A stretch of DNA of 64,000 nt. Source: Onchocerca volvulus (lineage: Eukaryota > Nematoda > Chromadorea > Rhabditida > Onchocercidae). Under the pieces are notes generated by a model, which worked only from the letters and a program-made list of their open reading frames with translations, made no database searches and was not told the DNA's origin. The translations under genes and the position numbers were made by a program. This document shows positions 39,220-53,232 of the stretch, one piece after another. The stretch lies in NCBI GenBank assembly GCA_000499405.2, contig HG738137.1, positions 15,401,873-15,465,872 of the forward strand. The letters are read 5' to 3'. How positions within the stretch are numbered: position 1 is the stretch's first letter; every line of letters starts with the position of its first letter.

Positions 39220-39267
<48 letters not shown>
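39220..39267. repeat. (TTA)n microsatellite
   Basis: About 16 uninterrupted TTA units in the intergenic desert, shortly after the T tract at 38978-39027. Confidence 0.95.
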
Positions 39268-39268
<1 letters not shown>

Positions 39269-41016
39269 AATTTAAAAGACGAAATAAAAGCCTGAAAAAA
39301 GTAAAGAAATGAATAGTTAAAGGCAAAATTTAGTCATTAAATAGAATGATGCTTCTCGTTGTTGATACAATTAATTATAATTAACTCAGTGTTTTTCCAA
39401 CTTTTTAGTTTAAAAAAAAAAGCATAAAGCAAGAAATTAATGTTAGAATTACTCATAATATTATGCAACTTGTTTAATTAATTGCTAATTCATTCAATTC
39501 TTTGATCATTTAATTCATTCGAATATCTATCTATCAGTAATCGAATAACTTTCATTATTATTGAAGTTATTTATTAATTCAATATGTATTTGCAATATCA
39601 TTCTTTTATGTTTCCAAATTAGAAATGTGAGAATGTGTTTCAAAAATTAGGAATTTTTTTCATTGTAAGCAAAGATGATAACATTTTTTTTTCTTTTTTT
39701 TAATAATTCTCAAATTGATTGATGAGATGACAAGCTTAGCAATTATTTAAAAAAAAAAAATAATTTTAGTATTTGTGCCTTCAAATGTTTCTTCGATCGA
39801 TTATTGAATTGATATTTTCATGTTATTTTATTTCTTTGAAATCTATAAAAACGATATATCACTTCGTAATTAATTCATTGATGATAAAAAACTGTAATTC
39901 TATTAAGCAGACAAAAATTTCGTACCTATTATCATCAAGCTAATTTTTTCATGAAACAAATTGTTCTTCTTGGATTTTAATTTTAAATTTATCGAATTAT
40001 GAGCAAAGGAAAATCAAAAGTAATTGTAGACTATTCATTTGCAAAACAATAGGAACTTTTTGAACTTTTAATTCAAGATTTACCAGATGCTTGAACAGAA
40101 ATTTTTGATTCAAAGATTTCAATCAGAGCGGAAAATATTTCAGTGATTAATTTGTGCAAAGTAAAGGTATGTAAGTGCTTAAATATGACATTATCGATCT
40201 GTTTTTGAATTTCTAAGCTTTTTAATTTTTAAAGAATGCATGATAGGCTACTAGTTTTGTTATTTACATCAACTGCACTTTTCCGAGAAAAAAAAGTAAT
40301 GTCAGATAGCTAAATTTTCTGCGAATTTTTGCTTTTCATTTCAAGCAACCGAAAGGAAATTTCATTAAGGTTTCAATCTTGTTTATGCTTAAATTTTCTA
40401 AATCTTTATAACAAAATTTAGTCAGAGAATTTTGCAAAATTTTTTATATTTCCATAAATCAAAATCAATTATTTTCATTCTTCCGTTTATTTTGATTGCA
40501 TTGTGATTGCTTTTTGGTTAAGTTTCTTATTCACTTTTTTTTGTGTAAAGATTTAATGGAATTTAATGGAATCAAGAAAAAAAGCAAAGTTAAGCTTTTA
40601 TTTGAAAAAAAAGAAAAAACTTTTGCACTGATTAGCACATTTTCAAATAGAAATGGAAAAATTGTGATAAACCAAACTTTATTTACAAATCTTGCATGTC
40701 TTATTAAATATTAAAAATATTGTTAATCTTTTAATTATATCATATTATCAATTAAACAGTGTAGTTATGATAGAAAAATGGATTAAATTAGTTAAAAATT
40801 CTAGTGTGATAAATTGATAATCTCAAAGATTAAATTAATGATTATTTCGCCATCGTTCACTTCATCGATACCAATGTTAACCAAATTCTTGGAGCTGAAA
40901 TTACATAAAAAAAAAAGGAAAAAAGAAAAAAATGTAATTTAGAATTGTTAAAATGAAAATTTATAATAAATATATTAAAATTTACAATAAATTAAAATTT
41001 ATAATAATTCGATTAC

Positions 41017-42066
41017 TTAGCATTCTATAAATTTTTGACGTATCATACGTCTGGCATGAAGGCGTGCTTCATATTTCAAGTAAATATGTTGAATATATGC
41101 GACAATAATGAATAATATTACAAATCCAAGAATAACAAATGATGAATATTGCGATACCAATTCTCGTCTGCAAAATTTTTAAAATAATTAATTAGTTTAT
41201 TACAATTAAAAGTAATTAATAACTTGTTTGTTTGAACTAATTATTTTAAATTTAAACGAGTTACAGATAGTTGAATTGCTTTATTTTAATTTAATTTTTT
41301 TTACATTCGAAAATTTATGACAATAACGACAACATCGTGAATGAAAAAATCGTTTAATTGAATTAATTTGTAATTATAAATTAAATTTCATAATTTATAA
41401 GAATATAATAGATAATCTATTTTCAAGATTATATATATTACATTATCACACCATTAATATTACAAATTTTTTGTTACATAAGTTAGAATTGTAGTAAAAA
41501 ATACAAAATTATCTGTTAATAAGAAAATATGGTCAAAATTTTAAATATAATAAACTAGTTTATTGAATTTTGCTTATATCTATACTAGTATTAATGAAAT
41601 TTTATAAATTACATTTTTGTCTAAAATGTGATAATTCCATTATACTTCATTAATATTAAATAAAATTCATTCCTAAATAATTAAATTTTTTCATCGCTTT
41701 TCAATTCCCGTTCATTAAAAGTCATTCTATATTCCTATCAAAAAAAAGAAAAAAAATTCTTTTTTCTTTCAGTTTTATGAGAAATTTTTCCGTTATTAAT
41801 AAAGTCCTTCATCAATTTCATCAATATATTTGCAATGAAATTCCCATATATTCCCATATCTAAAAGTGATAAAAGTATGCTTGAGAATAATAGCATATAT
41901 TGTTAAATTATCAATTCCAGTACACAATTTATTATTTTTTTCTGATAAAATATTGAAAAATTAACCTTTGAGAAAATTCGGTCATATTTCTTCGCATCAG
42001 TAATCGGATAATTTCGCTATCGCTTATAGCAGTGATAGTTTTCGAAGAATTAATAACACGAAACAT
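41017..42066 (-). CDS. Small single-pass membrane protein, 83 residues
   Basis: Two exons (41966-42066 and 41017-41167) join in frame through a CAAAG|GTTAAT donor and a TTTTGCAG acceptor. The start is MFRVINSSKTITAISDSE. The N-terminal part is polar with RLLMRRNMTEFSQRREL. A hydrophobic helix SSFVILGFVILFIIVAY spans about residues 42-58, then a strongly basic tail follows (LKYEARLHARRMIRQKF). There is no signal peptide; a type III or C-tail-in orientation fits the positive charge after the helix. The stop codon (41017-41019) is followed directly by GTAATC. An acceptor at 40895-40896 would allow an intron in the 3' untranslated region. I do not recognise the family. The coherent charge pattern and splice sites make it a likely real gene. 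Confidence 0.6.
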
Positions 42067-45000
42067 ATCAACGATATATAATTACAATTCAATTAAATTC
42101 ATTTCATATTATTTGAAAAAAAAAAAAAAAAAAAAACAAAAGCATCAATGATCGTTATGAAACGGATCGTAGCAAATTCTCTTTGTTTTTGTTTTTTTTT
42201 ATCAACCAGTAAAAGTCTTGTAAAATGATTTATAATTTGTTGCATATAAATGAATTATTCAAATTCGAATTGAACCATTCATTTATTTGTAAATAATTAA
42301 ACGAAAATGGTAATTTTCATTGTGATACATGAATAAATTTTAAATTTTCTCATTAAATCTAGCATAAACAACTTATTTGTGTAGCTAACATGAATTTTTT
42401 TTTTTTTTTTTTAAAGTAAAGTATTTTTTCAAGAAGTTAATGTTCCCATTAACTCTTAGATGCATTTTTTTATATTCAAAAAAAAAGAAAGCCTAAGAAA
42501 GCTTTTAGCCAACCTTTTTTGTGTCGTTTTCTGATAAAATCAACAAGATTTGTTTATTCAAACTTGAATCTTAAAAGTATAAATGATATTAAACCTGCAA
42601 AGCATTCAAATATGCATTGATAATTTAGTTAACACAAATCGAAATAACCTAAATGAAATAGCCTAACTTTATTTTTCCCTTTTCTTTAGCTGAATATTAC
42701 TAATCAAATAGTTTGAAAAGTTTGGAAGATTTTATTTTTTAATAGAAATAAATAAAAGCAAACAAACAAAGAAATAATGAAACGAAAAAGAATTGAATAT
42801 TTTCTTTACGAATTAATCTATATTAATAAATGATCAATAAAAAAAAGCTATTTTAGCAATATTGTATTATTATTATTATTATTAACGAAATTTGTTTAAG
42901 TCGAAAGATATATTTAGTAAAATAAGAAAATTTATGCAAAATTCTTTGTATTAACTTAATCACATTATATTTATATTTACATCGTTAAAATTAAAATGAA
43001 AATTAAATCTTGAATAATCAAAAAATTACTGTAATTAATCAATAGTTCATAAGTTATTGATAAAAAATTAACAAAAAGTAATTAAAATAATAAAATGATG
43101 GTAATTTTTAGTGTAAGGATGATTCATGAAATCATATTAATACAGAAATATTTTTACTCTTCCTAAATTTATATCTTGATTATTTGCCTTATTTTTTAAA
43201 AAATTTTTTACTATCTGTTTTTTTTTTTTCTATAGAGAAATTCATATCAAAATGTACTCTGATGGTGATATCTGATAAAACAATGATTATCAAAATGATT
43301 ATTTCTGAAAAAATGAATCAAATATACTTGGTAGCAACATTCAGATGATATTACACGAGCGATAAACTAGAAAGAATTCAATTAAAAAAAACTCAATTAT
43401 CATCTAATATTAATGCATTACTGCTTTTCTTCTCTCTTAATGGTAGCTTTTTTCTTTAAATTCATTATCACTGGTTAATTAAATTTAATGATTAGTTTCT
43501 TCAATTTTTCCAATATTATTAAAACAAGCAACAACTATAAAAGGAATTTTCAAATTTGTTATTAAAATTCAAATACTGTAATTTTTGTTGCCACTAAATT
43601 TCTGATGATAATTTGGGCAATAAATGATTGTAATTATGATTATATCGTAGTTATCCATTTTTATGCAACTTGCATGCAAATGCTACCAATGTAACTGTTA
43701 TTTATTGATTTGGAATTTTCGAATGAATTTAGTTTTGTTGTTTCGCAAAAAATTTTAACAAGTACTTCTGGCAACTTATTTAGGTAAAAAGAAGTATTTT
43801 ATGACTGTAAAGACAGTTTTTAATATTAAATTCTTTAGTTTCGATTGTAGCATCGGTCTTATGATAGAAATTGTTTTAATTCAATAAAATAAAAAATAAT
43901 CGAAATCAGAAAAGAAAAATTCGAGAAAATTCACTTTATTGATTAAAAAATTGATAAACGAAGAATGAAAGTTTTATAAAGTAAGAAACTTCTTGCCTTG
44001 TTTAGCATTTCTTTTCTAAGAAATTTGATCCATAAAATTTATCGATCAAAATTGAGAGGTGAAAAGAAAAAGGTGAATGCAATTATTAGATGGTAAAATT
44101 TCAACATAAAAGAATATTATGGGAAAATTTTAGTCATGTTCTATTAATCTAGTCTAGCATAAAAGTAATAAAATGATTTTAAACGCTAAAATTTCGGGAA
44201 TGATGAGAATATCAAAAAGAAAGAAAAAGACTTCATTCCGCTTCATTAATCAAACTCATATAATGAATTTACAATTTGCATTTTCTTCAATTACGTATAA
44301 AAAAATTATTTTCTTTAATTTGGTATTGACGTAACAATGAAACAGCTAGATAATTTTTCCACATCAATGATTTAAAAAATTTACATTTTGCCTCTTTTCC
44401 TTATCTAATTCAAAAATTAAAAATGCTTGTATTTCTGTTGCAATTTTGTCAAAATTTTTTACGATAACATGCAAGAAAGAAATATATGTGCTGAAAATAT
44501 TCCTAAAAATATTCCCGCAATTTCAACTATCTATGGAAAGAAAGATAGAATATTTAAATTCAATTTTACAATTATAATATTCCGCCAAGCTATGTTGGAA
44601 GAAATATTTGTTGTGGTTCGAAAAACAGTATGGATTCAATTAGGAAATTCAAAAAAAAAAAAAAAAACTTTCTAATAATATCCAATTGATTTGTTGTTGA
44701 AGTTTTAACACTTTTTCATGTAAATTTCTTTTTTCATATAAAATTTTGTTTTTCATAGAAATTTTAAAAATTTGTATTCTTATTTTTTGTTAATTCCACC
44801 GATGAGGAAAAGTAACAAATCAAGTAAATAACAAATAAATAATATTATCTTAATACAACTTAAACTAAAATCAAACTTAGTGTTGTGAAAATGAAGCATG
44901 AATTTTGACTCTTGTAAACCCACTACACTACTCAAAAAAGAAAAAACATAATAAACTAACGTAAACAAAAATGAATATTTAGTTCTCGATAAGCAAAAGC

Positions 45001-48000
45001 CATACTTGAAAACCAACAATAAAAGGATTAAAATAAAAAAAAAACAAAAATATTTAAAGAAATGAACCTTTTGATTATGAATCAAAAAATCTAAATTTAA
45101 AATTATCCATTTAAAACATGATCTAAATCTCACAAATATTTCAGCACGAACTTCAATCAAATTACCATTTATTTGTGTTTTATCTCCATAAATAAAAAAT
45201 TAAATGTTCTTTGTGGCTTCTGACATGACGTTTCAAGTTCTTCACCGATTGATTTAAAATTTTCATGCAACGTTGCATTCAAGTAGCCGCATGTTATCTA
45301 TATGAATAAGGTGCGTGTTTAAGGATTTGAGAATTTGGACAAACGAACATTTACATTTTTATTTGTATGGACAACTAATCTATATAAATAAAAGAAAATT
45401 ATAAAATAATTAAGGTTCTAGCAATCGTTTTATATTTCAATCCACTTAAAACTTATACAGCAAATAAATATAGGATATAAATGAGATTTAGAAAAATGTT
45501 ATAATTATATAAATGCTTTATCAAAAAAATTTTTTTCCTTTTTTCTAATAATAAATTTATCCCATTCAATTTATACAAACTGTTTATGTTTCCCTTTTCA
45601 TATTCAATTAAATAGCATATGGTTCAGTGGATGGAAGTTTAATTTAAACTATCGTAATTTATCATTTTCTAAAATATAAATCACGAAATCACATATAGTC
45701 TTAACATTATATAATTTGGTCAAAGATTTTGGACAATTTTGCTGATATAAATCTTCCGCAAAGTCCAATCGTTTTCTTGTTGTTTGTATAATTTACATTA
45801 CGATGGAAACAAAATTATTTTTCTCTTCTTTTTTTTTCACTCGACCAAGAATTACCGATAAAAAGATTTTTAAAACTTTACTATTATATGATAGCATTAT
45901 GAAAATTTCGTCTTTATAATTATAATAGAAAGGTATCAACAGAATATGATAATTTTAAGCTAATATTTGATTAAAAAAGTTTTTTTTCTGGTTTTCATTA
46001 CGAAATTTATGTAAAACAAAAAGAATAGACAAAAAAAATCGTTCACATGATTGATTAAATTCCACATAAATGCACATCATCCCATTTTTTTTTCTTTCTT
46101 TTTTTTTTAGAAAAATAAAACTTACATAATTTCTTCATTTCATAATGGAATTTGCAAATTTTGTCAATATTTATCAGAAGAAAAAGAGATGAAATTACTT
46201 TCGATGGGAATGTAAATTTAATAATCTCTAGCTTAAATACATTTCTTATTTATAGTTCTTTTATGTCATCTATTATATTAATTCATTACATACAATTTAT
46301 TTCCTAGTAATACTGTAATTTAAATTCAAATAATTCGTTTTCCAAGAAAAAATCGCAATATTAATTATTTCCTGAAAAAAAAAAAAAAACTTGGGAAACT
46401 ATAAACATAAAGATCTATTGATTGTATTTCGTTTTCATTGAAAAATTTTGGGCATAAAAACTTCATGCAACCTTAAACAAATTTAAGCAATGTTTAAATT
46501 ATTATTTAGAATTTTTGGTTTATATATTTTTGCTTTGAACTGAATGAAATTTTTTCAATGTCATATCAAAATAAGGAGAACTTTGTTTAGGAATATGTTG
46601 CTTATTTGTTCTAAAATATCATTTCATTGTCAGTTAATCTTCTTATTTTTTTTTTCATTTAAAATTGGGAGAAAATTTTTTTTTGAAAAAACTGAATCGA
46701 CAGGTGTTCACAAATGCTACGAAATACAATTACTAGGCTTTAGACAGGTTATAAGGCTATTAAACGATGCTTGGCTGAGATAATTCTACATATTAAAAAA
46801 CTTGCCGCTATTTTTTCTTCAAATCTATACTTTCTAACAATTTCAATCAATTGGATTTTTTAAAAATTTGAATATGCTCGTGTGTATACCGATGTTTAAA
46901 TTTTTGTTAAATACCACTTTTTTTTCTGATCGCTTTTGGTATTTAAATTGTTTGTATCAGTAATATTAGAAAATATTAATGAAAATACTTCATTTAAACA
47001 AAAGTATTTTTTTTGATTTATATCCATTCGTCTTGAAATTTCTAGAAAATTCGAAAATAAGATTAAAAATTCATGAAATGGTAATATTTCGAGTGCAAAA
47101 ATCGTCATTTACATTTGAAATTTCAGTAATTACTAAAGTTTCATTTCATTATAAGGATTTTTTGCAAATTCATAAATCTCAGTATATCTTTCTTAATCAT
47201 TAAGTATTCTATATGATTATGTATAAAATTTTGCGAAATTATCGAATATTTTTTTTTGAAGCGAAATTCTTGTATTTATTTTATATTTTCCATCAAAATC
47301 TTTAAGTCATTTTGTATATTTAATGCTTATATAAACGTAACAAAAATTAATTTCAATAAATTTTAGCGACAATTTTCTCACTTCGTAATCTTTCTGTATT
47401 ATACCCATTGAGAAGTAAATATCTACCGCATTTTGTATATTTGCTTTTGTGATGTGAGCAAAAAAAAAAAAAAAACGAAATTTTCATTCAAATGAAATTA
47501 CTGTTTGATTAGTTAAACTTTTCAACGATCAAGATTGTGATCATCGAATAAATATTGACTCTAAAAATATTCTAAAAAAGTTCTAAATGTATAATCAATG
47601 AATTCAATATTTCAATAATTTATTTATTTCATTCCGATCAATAAATCAAGCGCCTCTTCTTTTTTTCTTTTTTTTTTTTTTGCTCATTTATCTTTTCAAA
47701 AGTTAAGCCTAAACTCTATCGAGTTAAAATGCCAAATACCATATTTCTTCACCATATTGAACAAATTATCGCAGAAATATATGATTGATGATGTATTTTA
47801 ATTTTAATTTAACATCGAAATATCAGTTCTATTTTAATTTCAACAGCAACAATTGTCCTTGATATTGATCGATTATTTAATCATTTCGGAGGAATAAATC
47901 ATCGTTGTTACTGCTATTTAAAAGCTGAAATTGAATTGTTAGAATTTAAAAATCCAATTTTCATATACCATTTAACATCATTCGTGCTACATTCTTTGCT

Positions 48001-51000
48001 TATCGTATCATTATTTCAATCAATTTTTTGATCCAATTAATGCATCTTTTCGTTTTCTCTTTTATTATTATTTTTTTTTCTTTCTTACAAATTAAACGAA
48101 AGATAACCTTTACGGAAAATTTTTAATAAAAAATTTAATATTTTAAATGGAAGAAAAGAAATATATTTTCAACCCGTATAAAAAAGAAAAAAAGAAACTA
48201 GATTTTTTAAGTATCTCAAAATTTAAAATTTAGAGCCAATTTTTGAATTTTCTTACGTCAGAAATTATTTATCAAAGATCTAAATTAAATATCATTTGAT
48301 TAATTTTCATTTCTATTCTAGTATTTCCGAAGCTAATACTTATTAGTGCATTATATTGATTATTATCTGAAGAGATCATAGATTAAATAATTTCTAACTC
48401 TATCTTTATTTATATTTATACTTGAAGAAAACTTTTTCTTCAGCATTTTTTTTTTCTTTTTGAATACAATTTTTTGAGCAAAATTTTAACCTTTTTCCTG
48501 AGCTTTGTAACTTATAATCAATATTGATCATAAATTAATGATTCACATTAGAATATTTCGATGTCTTCAAGAAAATGATTCTTTTCAGTTATATTTTTAA
48601 TTGCTTTTGAATGATTGCAAATGTCAAATTTTTCTTCTACTTTTCAAAGATTTTGTTTCGAAAGAGCATATTACTTTTTGAAAAGATAAAATTGTCGAAT
48701 TATTTTTTCCTCAAGAAAAAGCGAAAGAAATTGTTTATCTTTTTCATCGATTTTTTCTCTAAAAAAAAAAAAAAAAAAAAAAAAGAATGAAATCCTACTC
48801 TCACTTTTCTTATGTTGTTACATCAGTAAGCAAATTATTGAACTCAGATTTTGTTTAATTTTGTATTATTTATTTATTGCAAGTATAATTAACATGATCG
48901 ATGTGTATCTCATTAGCTTTTTTAGATATAATCAATTAATTAATCATATAACAGAAAAAAAGTGAGAAAAAAAAAAGAAATGAAAATTTTTATTTTCCCT
49001 CCATTTCATTATTAATATATTTATTCAAAAAAAAAAAAAAAAAAAAAGAACATTAAAATAAAAATAAAATGAAAAATATTCTATTGCTTGCAAAAAAAAT
49101 TTAAAAGCTTAACAAAACTTCATGTTATATATAATTATTAAATTTGTAATTTTTTTCTTTCACAGAATTAAATAATCAATCAATTATACATAATTAGTTA
49201 ATCGATTATTGTAAATTATAAAATTAAACTGAAAAATTAAATAATTTGTATTTTATTCGATTAACTTAAATCTTTCCGATAAAATTGAAGTAAATAAAAA
49301 TTTAAATATCAATAATTTCATAAATGAATTTATTGTTGATGGGATTTTAACGAAATATTATTTTGTTATTTTGACGAAAATTTTTGTTTTTTGTTATTTT
49401 TTTGTTTTTGTTTTTTTTTAATAAGAAAAATACTTTTAAAGATCAGAAATAATTTTTAGATTTTTGATAAAAATAGATGATATCAGTTAACCAGTACTGA
49501 AATTAATCGATTTACTAAATTAATCGATCGATTAGATGATAACATTTGTTGTTTATGTTTCTCTTTCATCAACTTTTTCAAATACTTTCTCTCATTGGTT
49601 TCAACTGCCAATTTTTTTAATCAACTACTGTTAAAACCATTTTCGTTTCTTTCTCTTCTTTTTTTTTAAGTTGATTTAATTTTAAAAATTGTTGAGAGAA
49701 GAGAAAAAAACAAAATTTCAATTAATATATGTTATCTTAATGAACTTAATAATGGTAAAACTTATTTAAAATTTAAATTCTTTAAGTTTTAAATCGTGCA
49801 AAATTTTTATTTATATATATTTAATTTATCAAGAGCTCGAGTTTTATGATTTAATAATGGAAAATCTGAAATGATTAATCTCGACACTATCAATTATTCA
49901 TTTACACCATTTCCTGTTCATATTTTCCTGTTCGTATATTCTTTGTTCATTTTATCTTGAATTACAAGATTTTAAATCTAAAAGATTTTGAAGTACTTGA
50001 ATAACAAGATTTCAAATGCATGTATATATATATATAGCGTTGGATAAAATATGCTATCCATGTGAAAATGATGCAGGAAACTTTCAATTTCCAATTTATT
50101 CTTGATTTCTTCCTTATTTTCAATTTTCCAAATACTTGCGCAAATTGAATATTTGTAAAATCAATTTAAAATGGAAAAATTCGTTTACATCAAAAAAAAA
50201 TCATTTTTATTTTTGAAATATCTGAAACTGTCTTTTCATATTTTATTCATCAATTTTTTTTTTTCTGTCCTAAAACAATTTCTTTTATTTTAATTATATC
50301 ACACTTTATGCTAACTCTCAGTTATGTCTTATATTCTTTCTTTTTTCCTTTTAAATTTTTCATTCCTCTTTAGTCTTATTTCAGCATTTTAAATTTTATT
50401 TTCACAATTTTAATTCTACTCACTAGATTATTAGCATATCCATAGGATCGATCCTTTTATAATTATTTTGTTTAATTAATGTTATATTTTCAAAAAAAAA
50501 ATTCGTTTTAATTTTAATAAAAAATAAGCGGAAAAAAAGTTTTTAAGTTTAATAATATTTTTTCTTTTTCTTAATTGATCTTTTTTTTTTCTTCTATTTT
50601 TTCAATCCAAAAATATTTTGTAATCCAATTTATGAATCATATTTTAAATTTTTGATGATGTACTTTACAAATTTCTAACGAGAGAAGCATTTGAGCGAGG
50701 AAAAAAAAAGTTTACAGCAATAAATCCAAACAATCACAGTAGCTGATATATTAAACCAAAAATTTTTTCTGTTTTAAAATTTTTGAAATATTTGAAAATA
50801 AGAATCACGTGTCAATTTTTGAATTTTTTTTTTTTTGTTAAAAAATATATATATATTTTCTTGAAAAATATAACAAAATTTTTGTTCAGTTTTTTAAGTT
50901 CTTTCTAAGTTCTTCATATTTTTCTAACATTCCAGAATTTTTTTTTTAATATTTTTCAAGATTGCTATTTGAAGCAAATTATGATAAATTGATTTAATGA

Positions 51001-53232
51001 ATCAAAAATTTTTGCATCTCGGAAATACGTTTAAGAAGTTTAATTTACGCTTAATTAATAAAGTTTAATTTTTAAGATGTCTAATTTTTAATATTAGCAA
51101 AATCAAACGTTATTATTGATATTGAAGAAAACAATAGCAAGTGCTCATGGGGTCAAATTTTGCATTTGTAACATTTCAATTTTGATATTTTTTATTTTTA
51201 TGATTAATTATATCGTTTATATTCGATATGAATTTTTATTAAGTTCTATACATATTGCATAGAATTTAATAAAAATCTTATGAATTCCTGAAATATATAC
51301 AATTTATAAAAAAAAACTTAGAAAAAATAATGAGCTGACGGAAGAAGAAATAAGAAAATGTTGATAAACTAAAGGGAAAGAATAAAAAAAATAGATAAGG
51401 AAGAAAAATATTATCAGTTTATTAAATAAGTAATCAATTTTTCATATAATAATGCCAATTTTTTGAATATTCAAGTGTCAGATTTTAAAAAAAAAAAATA
51501 AGATCTTTGATTTGTCCCATTTTTGTTTATTTAATTTAATTAATGTTAATAGTATAATTATTATGAAAATATAATGGTATTATTCGATGTCAATTACATG
51601 AATAATCAATAAAGTCTCAAAAATGTTATTTTCAATTTAGAATTAAATAAGTGAATTATAAAAAATGTTTATCGTCAATACTTATATTTATTTTCACATT
51701 TTTTCATCAAATTTTATTTATGCTTGTATTATACGTAATTAAGTACTTCCATACATAATTACTATCAATAATTACTTATTTTTCATTTTCTTACACTTTT
51801 TTTCTTTTCTTATCTTTTGGTAAAATACTTTCCGAATATTATAACATCATCATTGTTCATTCTATTTCATATTAATAGTTCAATTACCAAAATCATTAAT
51901 TGAAACAGATAATAATTCCTTATTTAAGCACTATCTTTTAATTAATTTAATTTGAAAATTGTAATAAATTAATTTTAATTGTTTACTGTATCAATGTTTC
52001 GAGCATAGATTATCATTGAAAGTTATATCACACATATTGTTTAATATATTTCCAATATGCCGATCAGTGTAATTAATATTAAAAAGAAAAGTAATTAAAT
52101 TAGAGTAATGGAAATAATTATTAGGTATTAATGGATATATAGATAAAATTAATTGAATTTCTTTCTCAAAATTATCTTTATACTAATTAAACAAGAAAGT
52201 GCATCGGAAAAATTGAATTTAAAAGAAAAAAAAAAAAAAAAAGAAATGAAAAATAAAATTCTTCTTTACTAAGGAAAAAAATTGATTTTTTCTTTTTGCT
52301 TTTTTTTATTTTTTACTTATTTATTAATGAACTTGTGCATATTTTCAGTTATAAATACAAAGAAAAATGAATGGAACTTTTTGAAAATATTACAAATTTC
52401 TTTTTTTTCTTTCCATTCTTCTCAATTATAATATTATAATTAATAGAAATAGTATTAATTAAAACCAGTAATTTTTAGTATTTAAAAATGACAAGAAAAA
52501 AAGATTAATATCGAAAATAATTTTTTTGTTTGGTTTTGGTATGAAAATATTTTCATTAGAAAAATATAGTTTTAAGTTAGTTTAAATAGTAAAAGTTATT
52601 CTAAATAATTTGTAGAATGAAAATAGAAAGTTAAAATTTAAAGAATTAAAAGACTTTTTTTCAATTTAAAATTTAAAAAAAAACTGAAAAATCTATAATA
52701 TTCAAGATAATATGTAAAGAGGAAATTGATTTTCATATATTATTATGTTTTACTAATCTATGAGTATAAATCAAAACTGAACATGGGAAAAAGCAGAAGT
52801 CAAATTCTAATTCATTTATATTATTTGAATATGATATATCAAATTAAGATGAATTTTTGATTTCTTGCAAACATTTTTTTTTTCATCTTTTTCATCATTG
52901 CAAAATTTATATTTGATATTCAGTCCTACATTTATTAAGTTTTTAAGTGCTTTTTTTTTGTTCCTTTGATAATTTAATTTTCCGTTTTCATTGTAATATA
53001 GAAAGTTTCAAATATTTGAACTATGCTTGAAAAAATATATGATTCAAGTTGATTACTAAAGTATATTAAACGATGTTTCTAATTTTCAGATTTCATTACA
53101 AGTACTACAAAAACTAAATTTAAAATGTCGGTTATATCCAAATATTTGTTTTTTGAAACATAAAAATTAAAATTAATTAGAAGCAATTTTCAAAATTCAT
53201 AGCAATTCGACAGTTTCGGATAAAAAAAAAAA
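42067..53232. other. 11-kb AT-rich desert
   Basis: No exon chain could be built. Isolated items are a minus-strand open frame of 126 codons at 44780-45160, very rich in F, L and I; a minus-strand fragment at about 45184-45280 reading KNLKRHVRSHKEH, which resembles the second half of a C2H2 zinc finger with one extra residue; a less AT-rich patch on + at 46690-46785; and an 82-codon + frame at 44427-44675. None has a partner exon or a recognisable family. A/T homopolymers are frequent. Confidence 0.45.

Larger units (their letters stand above)
28872..41016. other. 12-kb AT-rich desert
   Basis: I found no exon set with compatible splice sites on either strand. The region holds many A/T runs, a tandem pair of about 98 bp (30825-30922 and 30923-31017), a short CT tract (34019-34033), a run of 50 T (38978-39027) and a (TTA)n tract (39220-39267). 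The open frames present are short and of low-complexity composition (F, K, N, I, L). Upstream control regions of the GPCR on the minus strand and of unseen genes may be here. Confidence 0.5.

Noticed and set aside
44780..45160. Longest open frame in the second desert, 126 codons, minus strand
   Set aside because: Made almost only of F, L, I and K from AT-rich sequence, with no splice partners and no family resemblance.
46680..46790. Less AT-rich patch considered as a tRNA gene
   Set aside because: No cloverleaf could be folded on either strand.
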